DNA from: PGYT01 sp963675055 | GTDB lineage: Bacteria; Bacteroidota; Ignavibacteria; Ignavibacteriales; Melioribacteraceae | DNA length: 64,000 nucleotides | Reading direction: 5' to 3' | Assembly (NCBI GenBank): GCA_963675055.2 | Contig: CAXXJE010000005.1 | Span: 248,001 to 312,000, forward strand | Shown here: in pieces, positions 1 through 9,227 of the stretch | Position numbering within the stretch: the first letter of the stretch is position 1 | How the letters are laid out: each line of letters opens with the position of its first letter | Position numbers and translations under genes: made by a program | The notes under the pieces: generated by a model | The model's database searches: none | What the model was told of the DNA's origin: nothing | What the model saw: the letters and a program-made list of their open reading frames with translations, nothing else

Positions 1-607
1 ATGAAGTAATCCTTCCGTTAATCGGTGAATAGATAGTAGTTTTATCAAGCTGCTCCTGGGCATTATTCAGGTTTTCTTTTGCCTGGTCAACGGAAGCTTT
101 CTGTGCTTCATACATACCCTGGTTCTGCAGAAAAGAAGATTTTCCGACTTCAAGTTCCTGCTCACTGGCAAGCTTTTTAGTGTATAAATCCTGAGTTCGT
201 TTATATTCCGATTCTACCCTGTCCAGCTCGGCTTTACGCACCTTCAGTGTGGCTTTAGCCGATTCCCACTGAGCACGTGCCTGGTTTCGCTGAGCTATAT
301 ACTGTTCCGGTTTAATTCTAATAAGTAATTGACCTTTTTTGACAATTTCGCCCTCTTCAACAGGAAGCTGTACAATTTCCCCGGTAACCTCAGGTCTAAG
401 AATAACCTGATATTCAGGATATATTTTACCTGTTGCAGTTACCACCTGAGTAATTGTCCTGGTCTGAGCATCCTCTGTCTGAACTGAAATTATAGCTTCT
501 TTATCCCCGCTCGACAATACAAGAACAACAACAATTACCAGTAACAACCCTATTCCGCCAAAAATAAAGAGTTTCTTTTTGGATTTTTTCTTATTGCCTT
601 TCGCCAT
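1..607 (-). CDS. Efflux RND/ABC periplasmic adaptor (HlyD/MacA-like), 3' end cut by window
   Basis: This is the periplasmic adaptor of a tripartite efflux system. I translated it by hand: 202 codons are visible, then the gene runs off the window at base 1. The N-terminus has a lysine-rich stretch (residues 2-12) followed by a membrane anchor of about 20 residues (KLFIFGGIG onward). A barrel-sandwich/lipoyl half follows (IYPEYQVILRPEVTGEIV, then GEIVKKGQLL). A long alpha-hairpin rich in Gln, Lys and Glu starts near residue 105. The second lipoyl half begins at TTIYSPINGRI, where the sequence ends. The ATG at 605-607 has GAGGAGAA upstream. It lies 26 bp after the TolC-family gene on the same strand, which fits a MacA-TolC type operon; the MacB-like permease would be beyond the edge. 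The cargo is unknown. Confidence 0.9.
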   Translation of the reverse strand, partial: MAKGNKKKSKKKLFIFGGIGLLLVIVVVLVLSSGDKEAIISVQTEDAQTRTITQVVTATGKIYPEYQVILRPEVTGEIVQLPVEEGEIVKKGQLLIRIKPEQYIAQRNQARAQWESAKATLKVRKAELDRVESEYKRTQDLYTKKLASEQELEVGKSSFLQNQGMYEAQKASVDQAKENLNNAQEQLDKTTIYSPINGRITS

Positions 608-633
608 TATATAATTCTCCTCTGAAGTAAATT

Positions 634-1974
634 TTATTCGTAATTTGTATAATCTAGTTTTCCAAGTACATTCAGCATATTATCGCGCAATTTATAGAAT
701 TCAAATTTTGCGTTTATCCTATCACTTATTGCCTGATTAAAATCTCTATCAGACTGAAGAACATCCAGGATTGTCCCGGATCCAAGACTGTACCTTTCAT
801 TATTTATGCGTCTGTTTTCTTCAGCAGCTTTAACGTTTTCCCTTGCCACCTCAAGACTCTTCTTACCAGCAAGCAAATCAATATATCCTTGTTTAACTTC
901 TATTTTAATAGTTCGTTCCAAAACTCTTAGATCTTCCTGAGCGTTTTTGTACTGCACTTCGGCATATTGTGCCTGATTTTCAGTATTCCAGTTTGAGAAA
1001 ATGGGTATATTTAGCGATAAACTCAGTCTATATGTTTGATTGTCAAATAAGTCGGCAGGTTTAATAGAACTGACTCCATAGCTGTAACTACCAGTTAAAG
1101 ATGGTAAATAACCGCTGTTGGCAATTGTTAGTCCATTTTCAGCACTATTAACAGTCTTCAACTGACTTTTATAATCCAGACGCATACCCAGAGCTTCCGA
1201 AACCATAGAGCTTATTTCACTAAAATCCTGCATGTAATCTTCTGTATTAACCATAGCCACATTTTTAAGCGGGTCAGAAAGTTCAAATTCTTCGAGTACA
1301 TCCAAAGCCAGATAATCCAGTAAAGCATTCAAGGCTTTATCGTAATTATTCTGAGCCTGGATAAGAAGAAGCTGGGCATTTCCAAGCTGATATTGCTGAG
1401 CATATACGTCGGCAATTGGTACCGAACCAAGTTTATTTCTTTCTTCAATCGTTTCAAATAATTTCTCATTATACTTTACATTATCTTCACGAACATTTTT
1501 AATCGCGTTTGCATTCAAGACGGAATAATATAAATCATTTGTGACCTGGATAATATCCTGCTTTAATTTTGCGATACTGAATTCAGCAGCTTCAAAATTC
1601 GATTTTGCTTGAGAAATCGCAGCATAATTAGCCATACCATTAAACAGGGTTATTCCGCCTCCTATACTGGCTGACCAAGATCTATAATCGGTCGTTGCTG
1701 TTCTTTGAACGATATCTCCAAAATAATCAAGTGAAGAACCTTCCTGAATACTTCTTGTCCATGCAAAACCTCCGGATGCGCCAAGAGAAGGTAAAAGATC
1801 ACCATACGCGCTTTTTACATTTTTTTCGGCCGATGAAAGGTTATTTGTAGATTTAATTAAACTTGAATTCCGTTGAAGAGCTATTTTGATTGCTTCGTCG
1901 AGTGTTAGAGTCTTCTGTGCGAAAGTATAACCTGCCAAAAATAAGCATAGAAGAGCAACCACGTATTTTCTCAT
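634..1974 (-). CDS. TolC family outer membrane efflux protein
   Basis: This 446-residue protein is the outer-membrane channel of a tripartite exporter. A Sec signal peptide is visible (MRKYVVALLCLFLAGYTFA, cleavage before QKTLTL). The mature start, LTLDEAIKIALQRNSSL, is the usual opening helix of the OEP/TolC family. Two OEP repeats follow, roughly residues 25-225 and 250-440. The second contains the SLNIPIFSNWNTE strand and a long coiled helix with RERxNxERYxLGxG-like spacing (RRINNERYSLGSGTILDVL). Family members are usually 420-500 residues, so the length is normal. The ATG has GGAG upstream. It is first in an operon with the HlyD-like adaptor. No substrate can be assigned. Confidence 0.93.
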   Translation of the reverse strand: MRKYVVALLCLFLAGYTFAQKTLTLDEAIKIALQRNSSLIKSTNNLSSAEKNVKSAYGDLLPSLGASGGFAWTRSIQEGSSLDYFGDIVQRTATTDYRSWSASIGGGITLFNGMANYAAISQAKSNFEAAEFSIAKLKQDIIQVTNDLYYSVLNANAIKNVREDNVKYNEKLFETIEERNKLGSVPIADVYAQQYQLGNAQLLLIQAQNNYDKALNALLDYLALDVLEEFELSDPLKNVAMVNTEDYMQDFSEISSMVSEALGMRLDYKSQLKTVNSAENGLTIANSGYLPSLTGSYSYGVSSIKPADLFDNQTYRLSLSLNIPIFSNWNTENQAQYAEVQYKNAQEDLRVLERTIKIEVKQGYIDLLAGKKSLEVARENVKAAEENRRINNERYSLGSGTILDVLQSDRDFNQAISDRINAKFEFYKLRDNMLNVLGKLDYTNYE

Positions 1975-2130
1975 TATTTACTCCTTATAAAGCGAATGAT
2001 GTAAAAATTTGTCCTGAATATTTGACAAACCGTAAATTTGGACGGTTTAAGTTTCTAAAAAGTTACAAAAAATCATACGGAATCTTATTTTATTTTTATC
2101 AGCTTACACAATTTGAGAACAATTATTCAG

Positions 2131-3531
2131 CTATAAAAATTCATCCTTGATTTCCAGGAGGTAATTATAAGCCTCTTCATAGGTGTTTGCTATTTTTCCT
2201 TCAAGGATTGCTTCTTCGATCGCAGACTTTATATTCCCCACTGTTTTGGAAGGTCCGATATTGCAGATTTTCATAATTTCATCTCCCCTGACCGGTGATT
2301 GAAAGGCGCGAAGTTTGTCTTTTTCTCTCACTTCAACAACTTTTTCCATTACTTTCTCATAATTAGCCAGGTATTTTTTAACCTTGTTCGGGTTTTTACT
2401 CGTAATATCAGCTCGACAGAGAGTTATCAAATCATCAAGATCCTCGTCGGCTTGTACTATTAAGCGTCTGATAGCGGAATCCGAGACTGTTTCATCGACC
2501 AGCGCTATTGGTCTAAGGTGAAGTCTTATTAATTTTCTAATATAATCTAACTTGTTATAAGGCAGCTTCATTCTTTTAAATATAGCTTTCATCATCCTGG
2601 CACCCAGTTCCTCGTGTCCATGAAATGTCCATCCGGTCCCTTCAACAAATCGCTTCGTTGGTGGTTTCGCTATATCGTGAACGAGTGCGGCAAACCTAAG
2701 CCATAAATCATCGGAGGCTGAGGCAACATTATCCACAACTTTACAGGTATGGAGAAACACATCTTTATGATGATGATCCTTACGCTGCTCAACTCCTGTC
2801 ATCGCGGCAATTTCCGGAAATATCTTTTCCATCACGCCGGCATCCTCAAGAAGTAACAGTCCTATAGATGGTTTGGGAGAAGCAAGAATTTTAAGAAATT
2901 CGGCTGTTATTCTCTCCTGCGCTATAATTTCCAATCGTCCTGCTAATGCCCTTGATGCTTCAATAATATCTTCATTGACCTCAAATCCAAGCTGTGCAGC
3001 GAACCTGTAAGCCCGCATGATTCTCAGCGGATCATCATTAAAAGTCTTCATGGGATTGAGTGGAGTTCGGATCAGCATACTCTCAAGATCGAAATACCCG
3101 TTAAACATATCAACCAACTCGCCCAAATTGTCGTTATTGAGAGAAACTGCGAGTGAATTGATAGTAAAATCACGTCTTTTAATATCATCTTCAAAAGTTC
3201 CGGGTATGACCTCGGGGTTCCGACTGGAACTTGAGTAAGATTCTCTTCTGGCTCCAACAAATTCGAGATCAATATCCCCGAACCTGAAATGTGCTGTTCC
3301 GAAGTTCCGGTACACGTTCAAGTTTTTAACCCCAAGAAGTTCAGCATACTTAGCAGCAAATTCAATTCCGTCCCCTTCAACGACAAAATCGATTTCACCC
3401 AGTTCGCGCTTCAATAAATAATCCCTAACCCAGCCGCCAACAATATGAACTCTTATCTCTAATTCTTTCCCTAGTTCGGAAGCTTTAAGAAGGAAACTAT
3501 TTTGAGTAATGTACTCGTTAAAATTTATCAT
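2131..3531 (-). CDS. CCA tRNA nucleotidyltransferase / poly(A) polymerase family protein with HD domain
   Basis: This is a class II nucleotidyltransferase of the CCA-adding/poly(A) polymerase family. The head domain shows VHIVGGWVRDYLL and the metal-binding pair in GEIDFVVEGD. The RRDFTINSLA and NDDPLRIMRAYRFAAQLGF motifs follow. The C-terminal half contains an HD phosphohydrolase core (LVHDIAKPP, HLRPI). Its likely role is to build or repair tRNA 3' CCA ends. The neighbouring tRNA-Leu gene encodes its own CCA, so repair would be the need for that tRNA. I chose the ATG at 3529-3531; a TTG lies one codon upstream at 3532-3534. It starts 3 bp after the stop of the membrane metallopeptidase gene and is the last gene of a four-gene operon. 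Whether it is a true CCA enzyme or a poly(A) polymerase cannot be settled by eye. Confidence 0.9.
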   Translation of the reverse strand: MINFNEYITQNSFLLKASELGKELEIRVHIVGGWVRDYLLKRELGEIDFVVEGDGIEFAAKYAELLGVKNLNVYRNFGTAHFRFGDIDLEFVGARRESYSSSSRNPEVIPGTFEDDIKRRDFTINSLAVSLNNDNLGELVDMFNGYFDLESMLIRTPLNPMKTFNDDPLRIMRAYRFAAQLGFEVNEDIIEASRALAGRLEIIAQERITAEFLKILASPKPSIGLLLLEDAGVMEKIFPEIAAMTGVEQRKDHHHKDVFLHTCKVVDNVASASDDLWLRFAALVHDIAKPPTKRFVEGTGWTFHGHEELGARMMKAIFKRMKLPYNKLDYIRKLIRLHLRPIALVDETVSDSAIRRLIVQADEDLDDLITLCRADITSKNPNKVKKYLANYEKVMEKVVEVREKDKLRAFQSPVRGDEIMKICNIGPSKTVGNIKSAIEEAILEGKIANTYEEAYNYLLEIKDEFL

Positions 3532-3534
3532 CAA

Positions 3535-5733
3535 CTACTTATATTTAACATTCGATAAAACAGAGTCTGCAAATTTACTAATCCAAATTGATTTTTCTAA
3601 ATTCTCGGTATAAACAGGTCTTCTTTCTCTCCGGGCGGTCTCCTCAGCAAATCGGCTGTAATCTAAAGACAAATTATACTTTCCATGCCTTGCAAAATAG
3701 TCCGCTATCCTGGAATTCAGATAAGAATACCCAAACAGACTTTTTGAAAACCTTGCAGTAATATATTGTTCGATTTTATGATTTGATAGATCGGCAGATT
3801 CTGCCAGACTTAGAATAATATTTGTAAAATGAATTCTGTTCGAATTATTGATGTGATCCATTAAAATTAGCAGCCTGTCAATTGCACCGCCTTCAATATA
3901 CTCCTGAAATACTCCCCCAGATATGCTCTTCAAATACAGCCTTGCATTTGCTATGGAAGAATAATATTCATTTGGCGGATCCAACGAAATTGACTCGTAA
4001 AGAATCGAGGCATACTTTAAATCACCGTTAATCTCTGCCAGATCCGCAAGCAGTATTTTAATTTTGAACGCATATGAACTTTCAATATACTTGTCATAAT
4101 CATCCTTCAGCAATTTGTAGGCTCCTGCATACTCTTTCATTTTTATAAGTGATTGTATGCTTCCTGTCAGAGCGGCATATGATCCTGAATAATTATATAC
4201 ATTATTAAAAATTGAATAAGCTTCAAAATAATCTGAGCGTGAGTAATGCTCCCAGCCTAAGTCAATTTGAACTGCTGTGGCACGAGGACAAGTTTTCTTA
4301 AATATCGGAGCATAGCCATAGAACAGTTTAGCTGTGGCTGAATTATTCTGATAATTCAGCGAGTCCAGGAATTTGTAATACTCATCCTCGAGAATAATAA
4401 TATCTTTTCCCAGAACAGCACGAAAATCAATGTTACTATAAAGTCTGTTAACCTTCTCAATTCCGAATTGATCAATTAAATACTTTATAAAAGAACCAGC
4501 GTAAATATATGAAATAGAAGAGGTTCCGGTCAGAAACTTAAAGCCAGAGAATAAATCGGGAATAGGAAACAAGTACTCATTTTTCCTCGCTAGATATGCC
4601 AAATAATGCACATCGTATGAGTTATAGTTATTCTCAACAGCCATGGCATATCCTTCCAACATCGCAGGATTCCACGAATCGGCTAATTTTAGGAACGTGC
4701 TCCCGATATTTGAGGCAAATACATGTACAATTTCATGTTTTAAGCTGGAATTATAACTATTTACTCCGGTATAAACCTGTCCAAGCCATGGTTTTGCAAC
4801 ATCCGCATTGCCTGCTCCGAATAATTCTCTTTTTTGCTCTTTATCCCGGAAGATGAATGACCGAATCTTTTTATTATGTACTATTCCTGTAGTCTCTGAT
4901 ATCCTGGTATAGTAAAACTCATGGTTCAGAATTTGATTACGCAATTCATCATCCGTAAGTGAGGCTGGGTAATTTATTATAAAATGATCAGTTACAGCCT
5001 CCCCTTTCAAATAGTTTTTCAAAACACTTTCTGTCGTTGAAAACTCAGCCACCGGTTTAAGGTAAACAATAGCGCCAAAAAGCAGTAAAAAAGAAACAAC
5101 AGATAAGTAGGGAGAAGCCGATTTTGAGGTAATCTTCCTGTTAGCCAGCAAGAGCAAAATTAAGACAAATGGGAGCAGCGAATATAATCTGTAAAGTATC
5201 ATTTTAGAAGTAATTGCAATATTCTCATCATACATCGTTCCGGGAAAGAAAGTAAATATGGAATTGTAAAGATATATCTGCGGACGGAAATATATTTCAA
5301 ACAGAGGTGTCAACAGGACTATAAGATAGAGTAGTACAAAAGATAAGTATTTTAATTTTTTTAGTTGTGCCGCGAGTGCTCCCAACGTAATTCCAATAAA
5401 TGCCGCCGGAGGCACGAAGAGAAAATATAATAAAATACCATCCTTCACCGGACAATCCTGCATTAACAAAGTAGTGGCAGTGGATATTATTACCGGAATT
5501 AAAATAAGGCTGAAATAGAATTGATAGTACTTCCTGTTTAATCTGAATCTGTTACTTTTAAATAAATTAGTTCTTGTCGCACTGATCGCAACAATACCAG
5601 ACAAAAAGCTTATAAGAATCGACATAACAGCCGCGAATTCATACCCGATCACATTCAGGAGAGGTGCGAAGGAAAAAGAGATGGAAGCAACAATCACTAT
5701 TACGATACTAATAATTCTGGCACCTATTTTCAT
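3535..5733 (-). CDS. Integral membrane protein with gluzincin-type metallopeptidase domain and TPR-like C-terminus
   Basis: This 732-residue protein is not a family I can name. The first 230 residues hold about seven hydrophobic segments, for example around residues 7-27, 33-53, 72-92, 97-120 and 130-150. The next region resembles peptidase-MA-like domains. It has HEIVH at residues 333-337 and a downstream LEGYA with Glu360, which is the HExxH...E arrangement of gluzincin zinc peptidases. After about residue 490 the sequence is made of helical pairs with TPR character (ALTGSIQSLIKMKEYAGAY, LADLAEINGDLKYASILYESI). A plausible role is a membrane-tethered protease or a pseudo-protease of the envelope, with the peptidase domain outside the cytoplasm. 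It lies between murA (19 bp upstream) and the nucleotidyltransferase (3 bp downstream), so it is co-transcribed with them. Confidence 0.75.
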   Translation of the reverse strand: MKIGARIISIVIVIVASISFSFAPLLNVIGYEFAAVMSILISFLSGIVAISATRTNLFKSNRFRLNRKYYQFYFSLILIPVIISTATTLLMQDCPVKDGILLYFLFVPPAAFIGITLGALAAQLKKLKYLSFVLLYLIVLLTPLFEIYFRPQIYLYNSIFTFFPGTMYDENIAITSKMILYRLYSLLPFVLILLLLANRKITSKSASPYLSVVSFLLLFGAIVYLKPVAEFSTTESVLKNYLKGEAVTDHFIINYPASLTDDELRNQILNHEFYYTRISETTGIVHNKKIRSFIFRDKEQKRELFGAGNADVAKPWLGQVYTGVNSYNSSLKHEIVHVFASNIGSTFLKLADSWNPAMLEGYAMAVENNYNSYDVHYLAYLARKNEYLFPIPDLFSGFKFLTGTSSISYIYAGSFIKYLIDQFGIEKVNRLYSNIDFRAVLGKDIIILEDEYYKFLDSLNYQNNSATAKLFYGYAPIFKKTCPRATAVQIDLGWEHYSRSDYFEAYSIFNNVYNYSGSYAALTGSIQSLIKMKEYAGAYKLLKDDYDKYIESSYAFKIKILLADLAEINGDLKYASILYESISLDPPNEYYSSIANARLYLKSISGGVFQEYIEGGAIDRLLILMDHINNSNRIHFTNIILSLAESADLSNHKIEQYITARFSKSLFGYSYLNSRIADYFARHGKYNLSLDYSRFAEETARRERRPVYTENLEKSIWISKFADSVLSNVKYK

Positions 5734-5752
5734 GTCAGCCTTTCAAATTGTT

Positions 5753-7018
5753 CTAGAATTCAGATGTTGTTACTCTGTCGATTTCTGCTCCAAGCGCTTT
5801 TAGTTTTTGTTCGATTCTCTGATATCCCCGATCGAGATGATAGATTCTTAAAACTTCAGTTGTGCCCTCGGCTGCCAAACCTGCGAGAACCAGTGAAGCG
5901 CTCGCCCGTAAATCCGTTGACATAACCTTTGCTCCCGTAAGTTTTTTCACACCTCTAATTACAGCACTGTTCCGAATTATTTCAATATTTGCTCCGAGTC
6001 GATTCAACTCCGGGACATGCTTAAACCTGTCGAAATATATTGTATCTGTCATAGTTGATGTGCCTGCTGCAATCGTCATGAGTGCAGTAAATTGCGCCTG
6101 CATGTCTGTAGGGAAACCAGGGAAAATAGAGGTTGATACATCTACGCTTTCAGGAGAATAATCACTTGCATCAACTTTGACTAAATCATTGTTAATAAAT
6201 ATTTTAAGTCCCGCATCCTGAAGTTTGGAAATCACAGAATCTAATTGTTCGTATTCAGGATAAACCAGTTTAATCTTTCCACCCGTCATAGCAGCCGCAA
6301 TCAGGAGCGTACCGGCCTCAATCCTGTCGGAGATTATTCTTACTCCGGCTGGTTTAAGTTCGTCAACACCTTCAATTTCGATTGAATTCGTGCCAATTCC
6401 ATCAATCCGTGCTCCCATTTCAACCAGGTATTCAGCGAGCGATGTAATTTCAGGTTCGATCGCGGCGTTTGTAATCTTCGATGATCCCTTCGCAAGTACA
6501 GTCGCCATCAATGCATTTCCTGTTGCTCCCACGCTGGATGTGTCAAAGTGAATGTGTGCTCCCACTAATCCATTAGTCTTAGCTACAATATATCCGTTCT
6601 CAATATCGATTTCTCCGCCAAGCTTTTTCATAGCTTCGAGATGCAAATTTATCGGACGTGGTCCCCAGGCGCATCCGCCGGGCAGAGAAACTTTAGCATA
6701 ATTGAACCGGCTTAAAAGAGGTCCAAGTACATAAACCGATGCGCGCATTTTCTTAACATGCTCATAAGGAGCCTCCTGACTGGTGATATTTCCGGTGTCA
6801 AGTTTAAGTCCATGATCCTTATAATCTGCCACTACTCCAAGATGCGACAGCAGTTTTATCATTGTAAAAATATCGTTTACCTCGGGTACATTTGAAAGTG
6901 CGTTCTCCCCTGAATTGAGAAGACATGCAGGCATAATTGCAAGCGCTGCATTTTTTGCGCCGCTTACTTCTACTTTCCCGCTTAGTTTCTTCCCGCCATT
7001 AATTATAAACTTATCCAC
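5753..7018 (-). CDS. murA: UDP-N-acetylglucosamine 1-carboxyvinyltransferase
   Basis: This cytoplasmic enzyme adds enolpyruvate from PEP to UDP-GlcNAc, the first committed step of peptidoglycan synthesis. The N-terminus MDKFIINGGKKLSGKVEVSG with AKNAAL is diagnostic, and Lys22-Asn23 match the substrate-binding pair of MurA. The catalytic loop LPGGCAWGPRP carries the reactive cysteine at residue 116, so a fosfomycin-sensitive enzyme is expected. RPINLHLEAMKKLG and DLRASASLVLAGLAAEG are further family motifs. The length of 421 residues is normal. The start is GTG (7016-7018) with AGAGGAA a few bases upstream. The gene begins 3 bp after the stop of a transmembrane Ser/Thr kinase, which suggests co-expression and possibly control of wall synthesis by that kinase. 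Confidence 0.97.
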   Translation of the reverse strand: MDKFIINGGKKLSGKVEVSGAKNAALAIMPACLLNSGENALSNVPEVNDIFTMIKLLSHLGVVADYKDHGLKLDTGNITSQEAPYEHVKKMRASVYVLGPLLSRFNYAKVSLPGGCAWGPRPINLHLEAMKKLGGEIDIENGYIVAKTNGLVGAHIHFDTSSVGATGNALMATVLAKGSSKITNAAIEPEITSLAEYLVEMGARIDGIGTNSIEIEGVDELKPAGVRIISDRIEAGTLLIAAAMTGGKIKLVYPEYEQLDSVISKLQDAGLKIFINNDLVKVDASDYSPESVDVSTSIFPGFPTDMQAQFTALMTIAAGTSTMTDTIYFDRFKHVPELNRLGANIEIIRNSAVIRGVKKLTGAKVMSTDLRASASLVLAGLAAEGTTEVLRIYHLDRGYQRIEQKLKALGAEIDRVTTSEF

Positions 7019-7021
7019 TAA

Positions 7022-8938
7022 TTATTCCTCTTGAGTTAGATTAATCTTTAGTATAGTACCGTTCATCCCGGATAAATAAACATTCCCTTCGGATGAAACT
7101 GACATTTTATTCAATCCCGCAAAGTTTTTCGTTTCAACAGCTTTCCAGGTTATTCCTTTATCAATTGAAATTAATATTAACCCCTTAGCTCCTGCAATGA
7201 TAGCAATATCCTCGGAAACGAATTTCACATCATTTAAACTGGCATTAACCGGAATTTTAATTTCATTCCAGGTCTTCCCGCCGTTAACCGTTCTGAATAC
7301 AGTGCTTGCTCCACCGCAAATAATTCCTAAATCATTATCATAGAACTCCACTGACTTGAGGTATTTGTTGGTGAGTTTTTCCTGGTTTTGCCACGATTTC
7401 CCTCCATCAACAGTTTTAAGCAGAATTCCGTCCCAACCAACCGCGAAACCCTCCTCAGGATTAATGAAGTCGAGATCATAAATCGTCTTATCAGTTGAAG
7501 TATATGACTGGGACCATGTTTCTCCGGCATCAGTGGTTTGTAGAATCGCTCCCTTACTACCGGTTATAAAACCGTTTCCCGAGCTGAATAATTTAATGCT
7601 ATATAAGTTATAACCACGATTAAAACTCACATATTCATAATTACTGAACATGTCTGAGCTTTTCACCAGCAATGAATTATCTCCGACAAGGAAAGACCGC
7701 CCGTCGTCTAATAAAAACACATCTCTTATTTGCTCACCAGATTCTAATGAGATCTCTTCCCAGGTATAAGCTGAATCAAGAGTACGAAGAACTGATCCTG
7801 AATCTCCGGCAGCAATCCCAAAGCCATCTTCGGGAAACATGATTGAGTTAAGAGTATGTGATGTGCCCGAATTCAATGTTGTGATCCGGTTAAAACTAAT
7901 TTCCGAGGGACTATCTGAGAAAAGGGACTGAATACTGTACTTTTTAATTGTGCTCAGCGTGTCACTTTCCAGCAGTTCGCCGACCTGAATAAAGGCAAAA
8001 TAAACCAAAGCAGCCAAGATAATAATCACAGAAGAAAATGCAATTGTAGACTTAATGCGAGTTTTTTTCGGATCTTTCTTAGTTCGAAGGAAATACTTTG
8101 ACTTAACAGTCTGCATGTATTCATCCAGTTCATGCAGTTTTTCAAGTATTTCATCACAATTCTGATAACGTTCTGTGGGATTTTTACGAAGTGTGCGAAA
8201 AACTATCTGATCCAGGGCTTCAGGAATCCCAGGAAAAACAACGGATAGTCTTGCAACTTCTTTCTTAAGATGACCGTCCATAATCTCATATTCACTATCT
8301 GCGAAAAACGGCGGTTTACCGGTAATCATCTCATATATAGTACATCCGATGGAATAAATATCGGTCAAATGGTCAACATCATCACCGCGGATCTGTTCCG
8401 GACTCATATAATAGACTGTTCCTATTTTAGCCCCGGTTTTTGTGTCTCCTTTTTCAACCCGCGACTTGGAAATGCCGAAATCCATTATTTTCACACTACC
8501 TTCAGAATTCAGAATAATGTTGCTCGGTTTAATATCACGATGAACAAAACCCTTTGAGTGTGCATATCCAATTCCAACAAGCACCTGACGAATTATATAG
8601 ACCACATCATATATATGAAGCCTTGAATTGCGAAATATAACCTTCTCCAGACTCTCTCCTTCCACGTATTCCATAACAATTCCAAGAAGTCCGTGATATT
8701 CAATAAATCCATAAACGGTTACAATATTGGGATGAAGCAGCTGGGCGTGATTTTTAGCTTCCCGCTTGAATCTCTCGATAAATCTTTCTTTGTTTACAGC
8801 TTTAACCGAAAGGACTTTAACAGCGACAAAACGATCGAGTTTTTCATCTTTAGCTTTATAGACAATGCCCATGCCACCTCGACCGAGAACTGATATTATC
8901 CGGTAATTCTCAATCTTTTTGCCAATCAGGTCTTCCAT
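7022..8938 (-). CDS. Transmembrane Ser/Thr protein kinase with extracellular YCF48/BNR-type repeats
   Basis: This is a PknB-type eukaryotic-like kinase. The kinase domain spans about residues 12-275. It has glycine loop GRGGMG, Lys41 in VAVK, the catalytic loop HRDIKPSN with Asp135, DFG with Asp153, and the activation segment ending in MSPEQ. All key residues are present, so it should be active. A basic linker (RTKKDPKKTR) leads to one membrane segment near residues 299-323. The outer part (about 345-638) contains repeats such as ILQTTDAGETW, LLKTVDGGKSW and VFRTVNGGKTW, typical of photosystem-assembly YCF48/BNR beta-propellers. These replace the PASTA repeats of classical wall-sensing kinases. 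The gene heads the operon with murA 3 bp downstream. The ligand of the propeller is unknown. Confidence 0.92.
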   Translation of the reverse strand: MEDLIGKKIENYRIISVLGRGGMGIVYKAKDEKLDRFVAVKVLSVKAVNKERFIERFKREAKNHAQLLHPNIVTVYGFIEYHGLLGIVMEYVEGESLEKVIFRNSRLHIYDVVYIIRQVLVGIGYAHSKGFVHRDIKPSNIILNSEGSVKIMDFGISKSRVEKGDTKTGAKIGTVYYMSPEQIRGDDVDHLTDIYSIGCTIYEMITGKPPFFADSEYEIMDGHLKKEVARLSVVFPGIPEALDQIVFRTLRKNPTERYQNCDEILEKLHELDEYMQTVKSKYFLRTKKDPKKTRIKSTIAFSSVIIILAALVYFAFIQVGELLESDTLSTIKKYSIQSLFSDSPSEISFNRITTLNSGTSHTLNSIMFPEDGFGIAAGDSGSVLRTLDSAYTWEEISLESGEQIRDVFLLDDGRSFLVGDNSLLVKSSDMFSNYEYVSFNRGYNLYSIKLFSSGNGFITGSKGAILQTTDAGETWSQSYTSTDKTIYDLDFINPEEGFAVGWDGILLKTVDGGKSWQNQEKLTNKYLKSVEFYDNDLGIICGGASTVFRTVNGGKTWNEIKIPVNASLNDVKFVSEDIAIIAGAKGLILISIDKGITWKAVETKNFAGLNKMSVSSEGNVYLSGMNGTILKINLTQEE

Positions 8939-9094
8939 ATATTCCGTGTCGGTGAAGTTAATTTGAGGATTTCAATATAATAAAATATTTTAATAATAGA
9001 GTATCGTTGTGAATAAAGAATAATTTTACATAAATTTGTAGTTCTCATTTTTGAAAGTTGTTTTTTGGTCAAAAATTAGTTATTTGAGAGTTTT

Positions 9095-9181
<87 letters not shown>

Positions 9182-9227
9182 GATTCTCCTTCGATTTCCC
9201 AATGTTTAATTAGTAGTTGAGGTTGTT

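Noticed and set aside
1890..2150. Plus-strand open frame of 86 codons upstream of TolC
   Set aside because: It overlaps the TolC signal-peptide region in antisense, has no recognisable domain and no convincing ribosome binding site.
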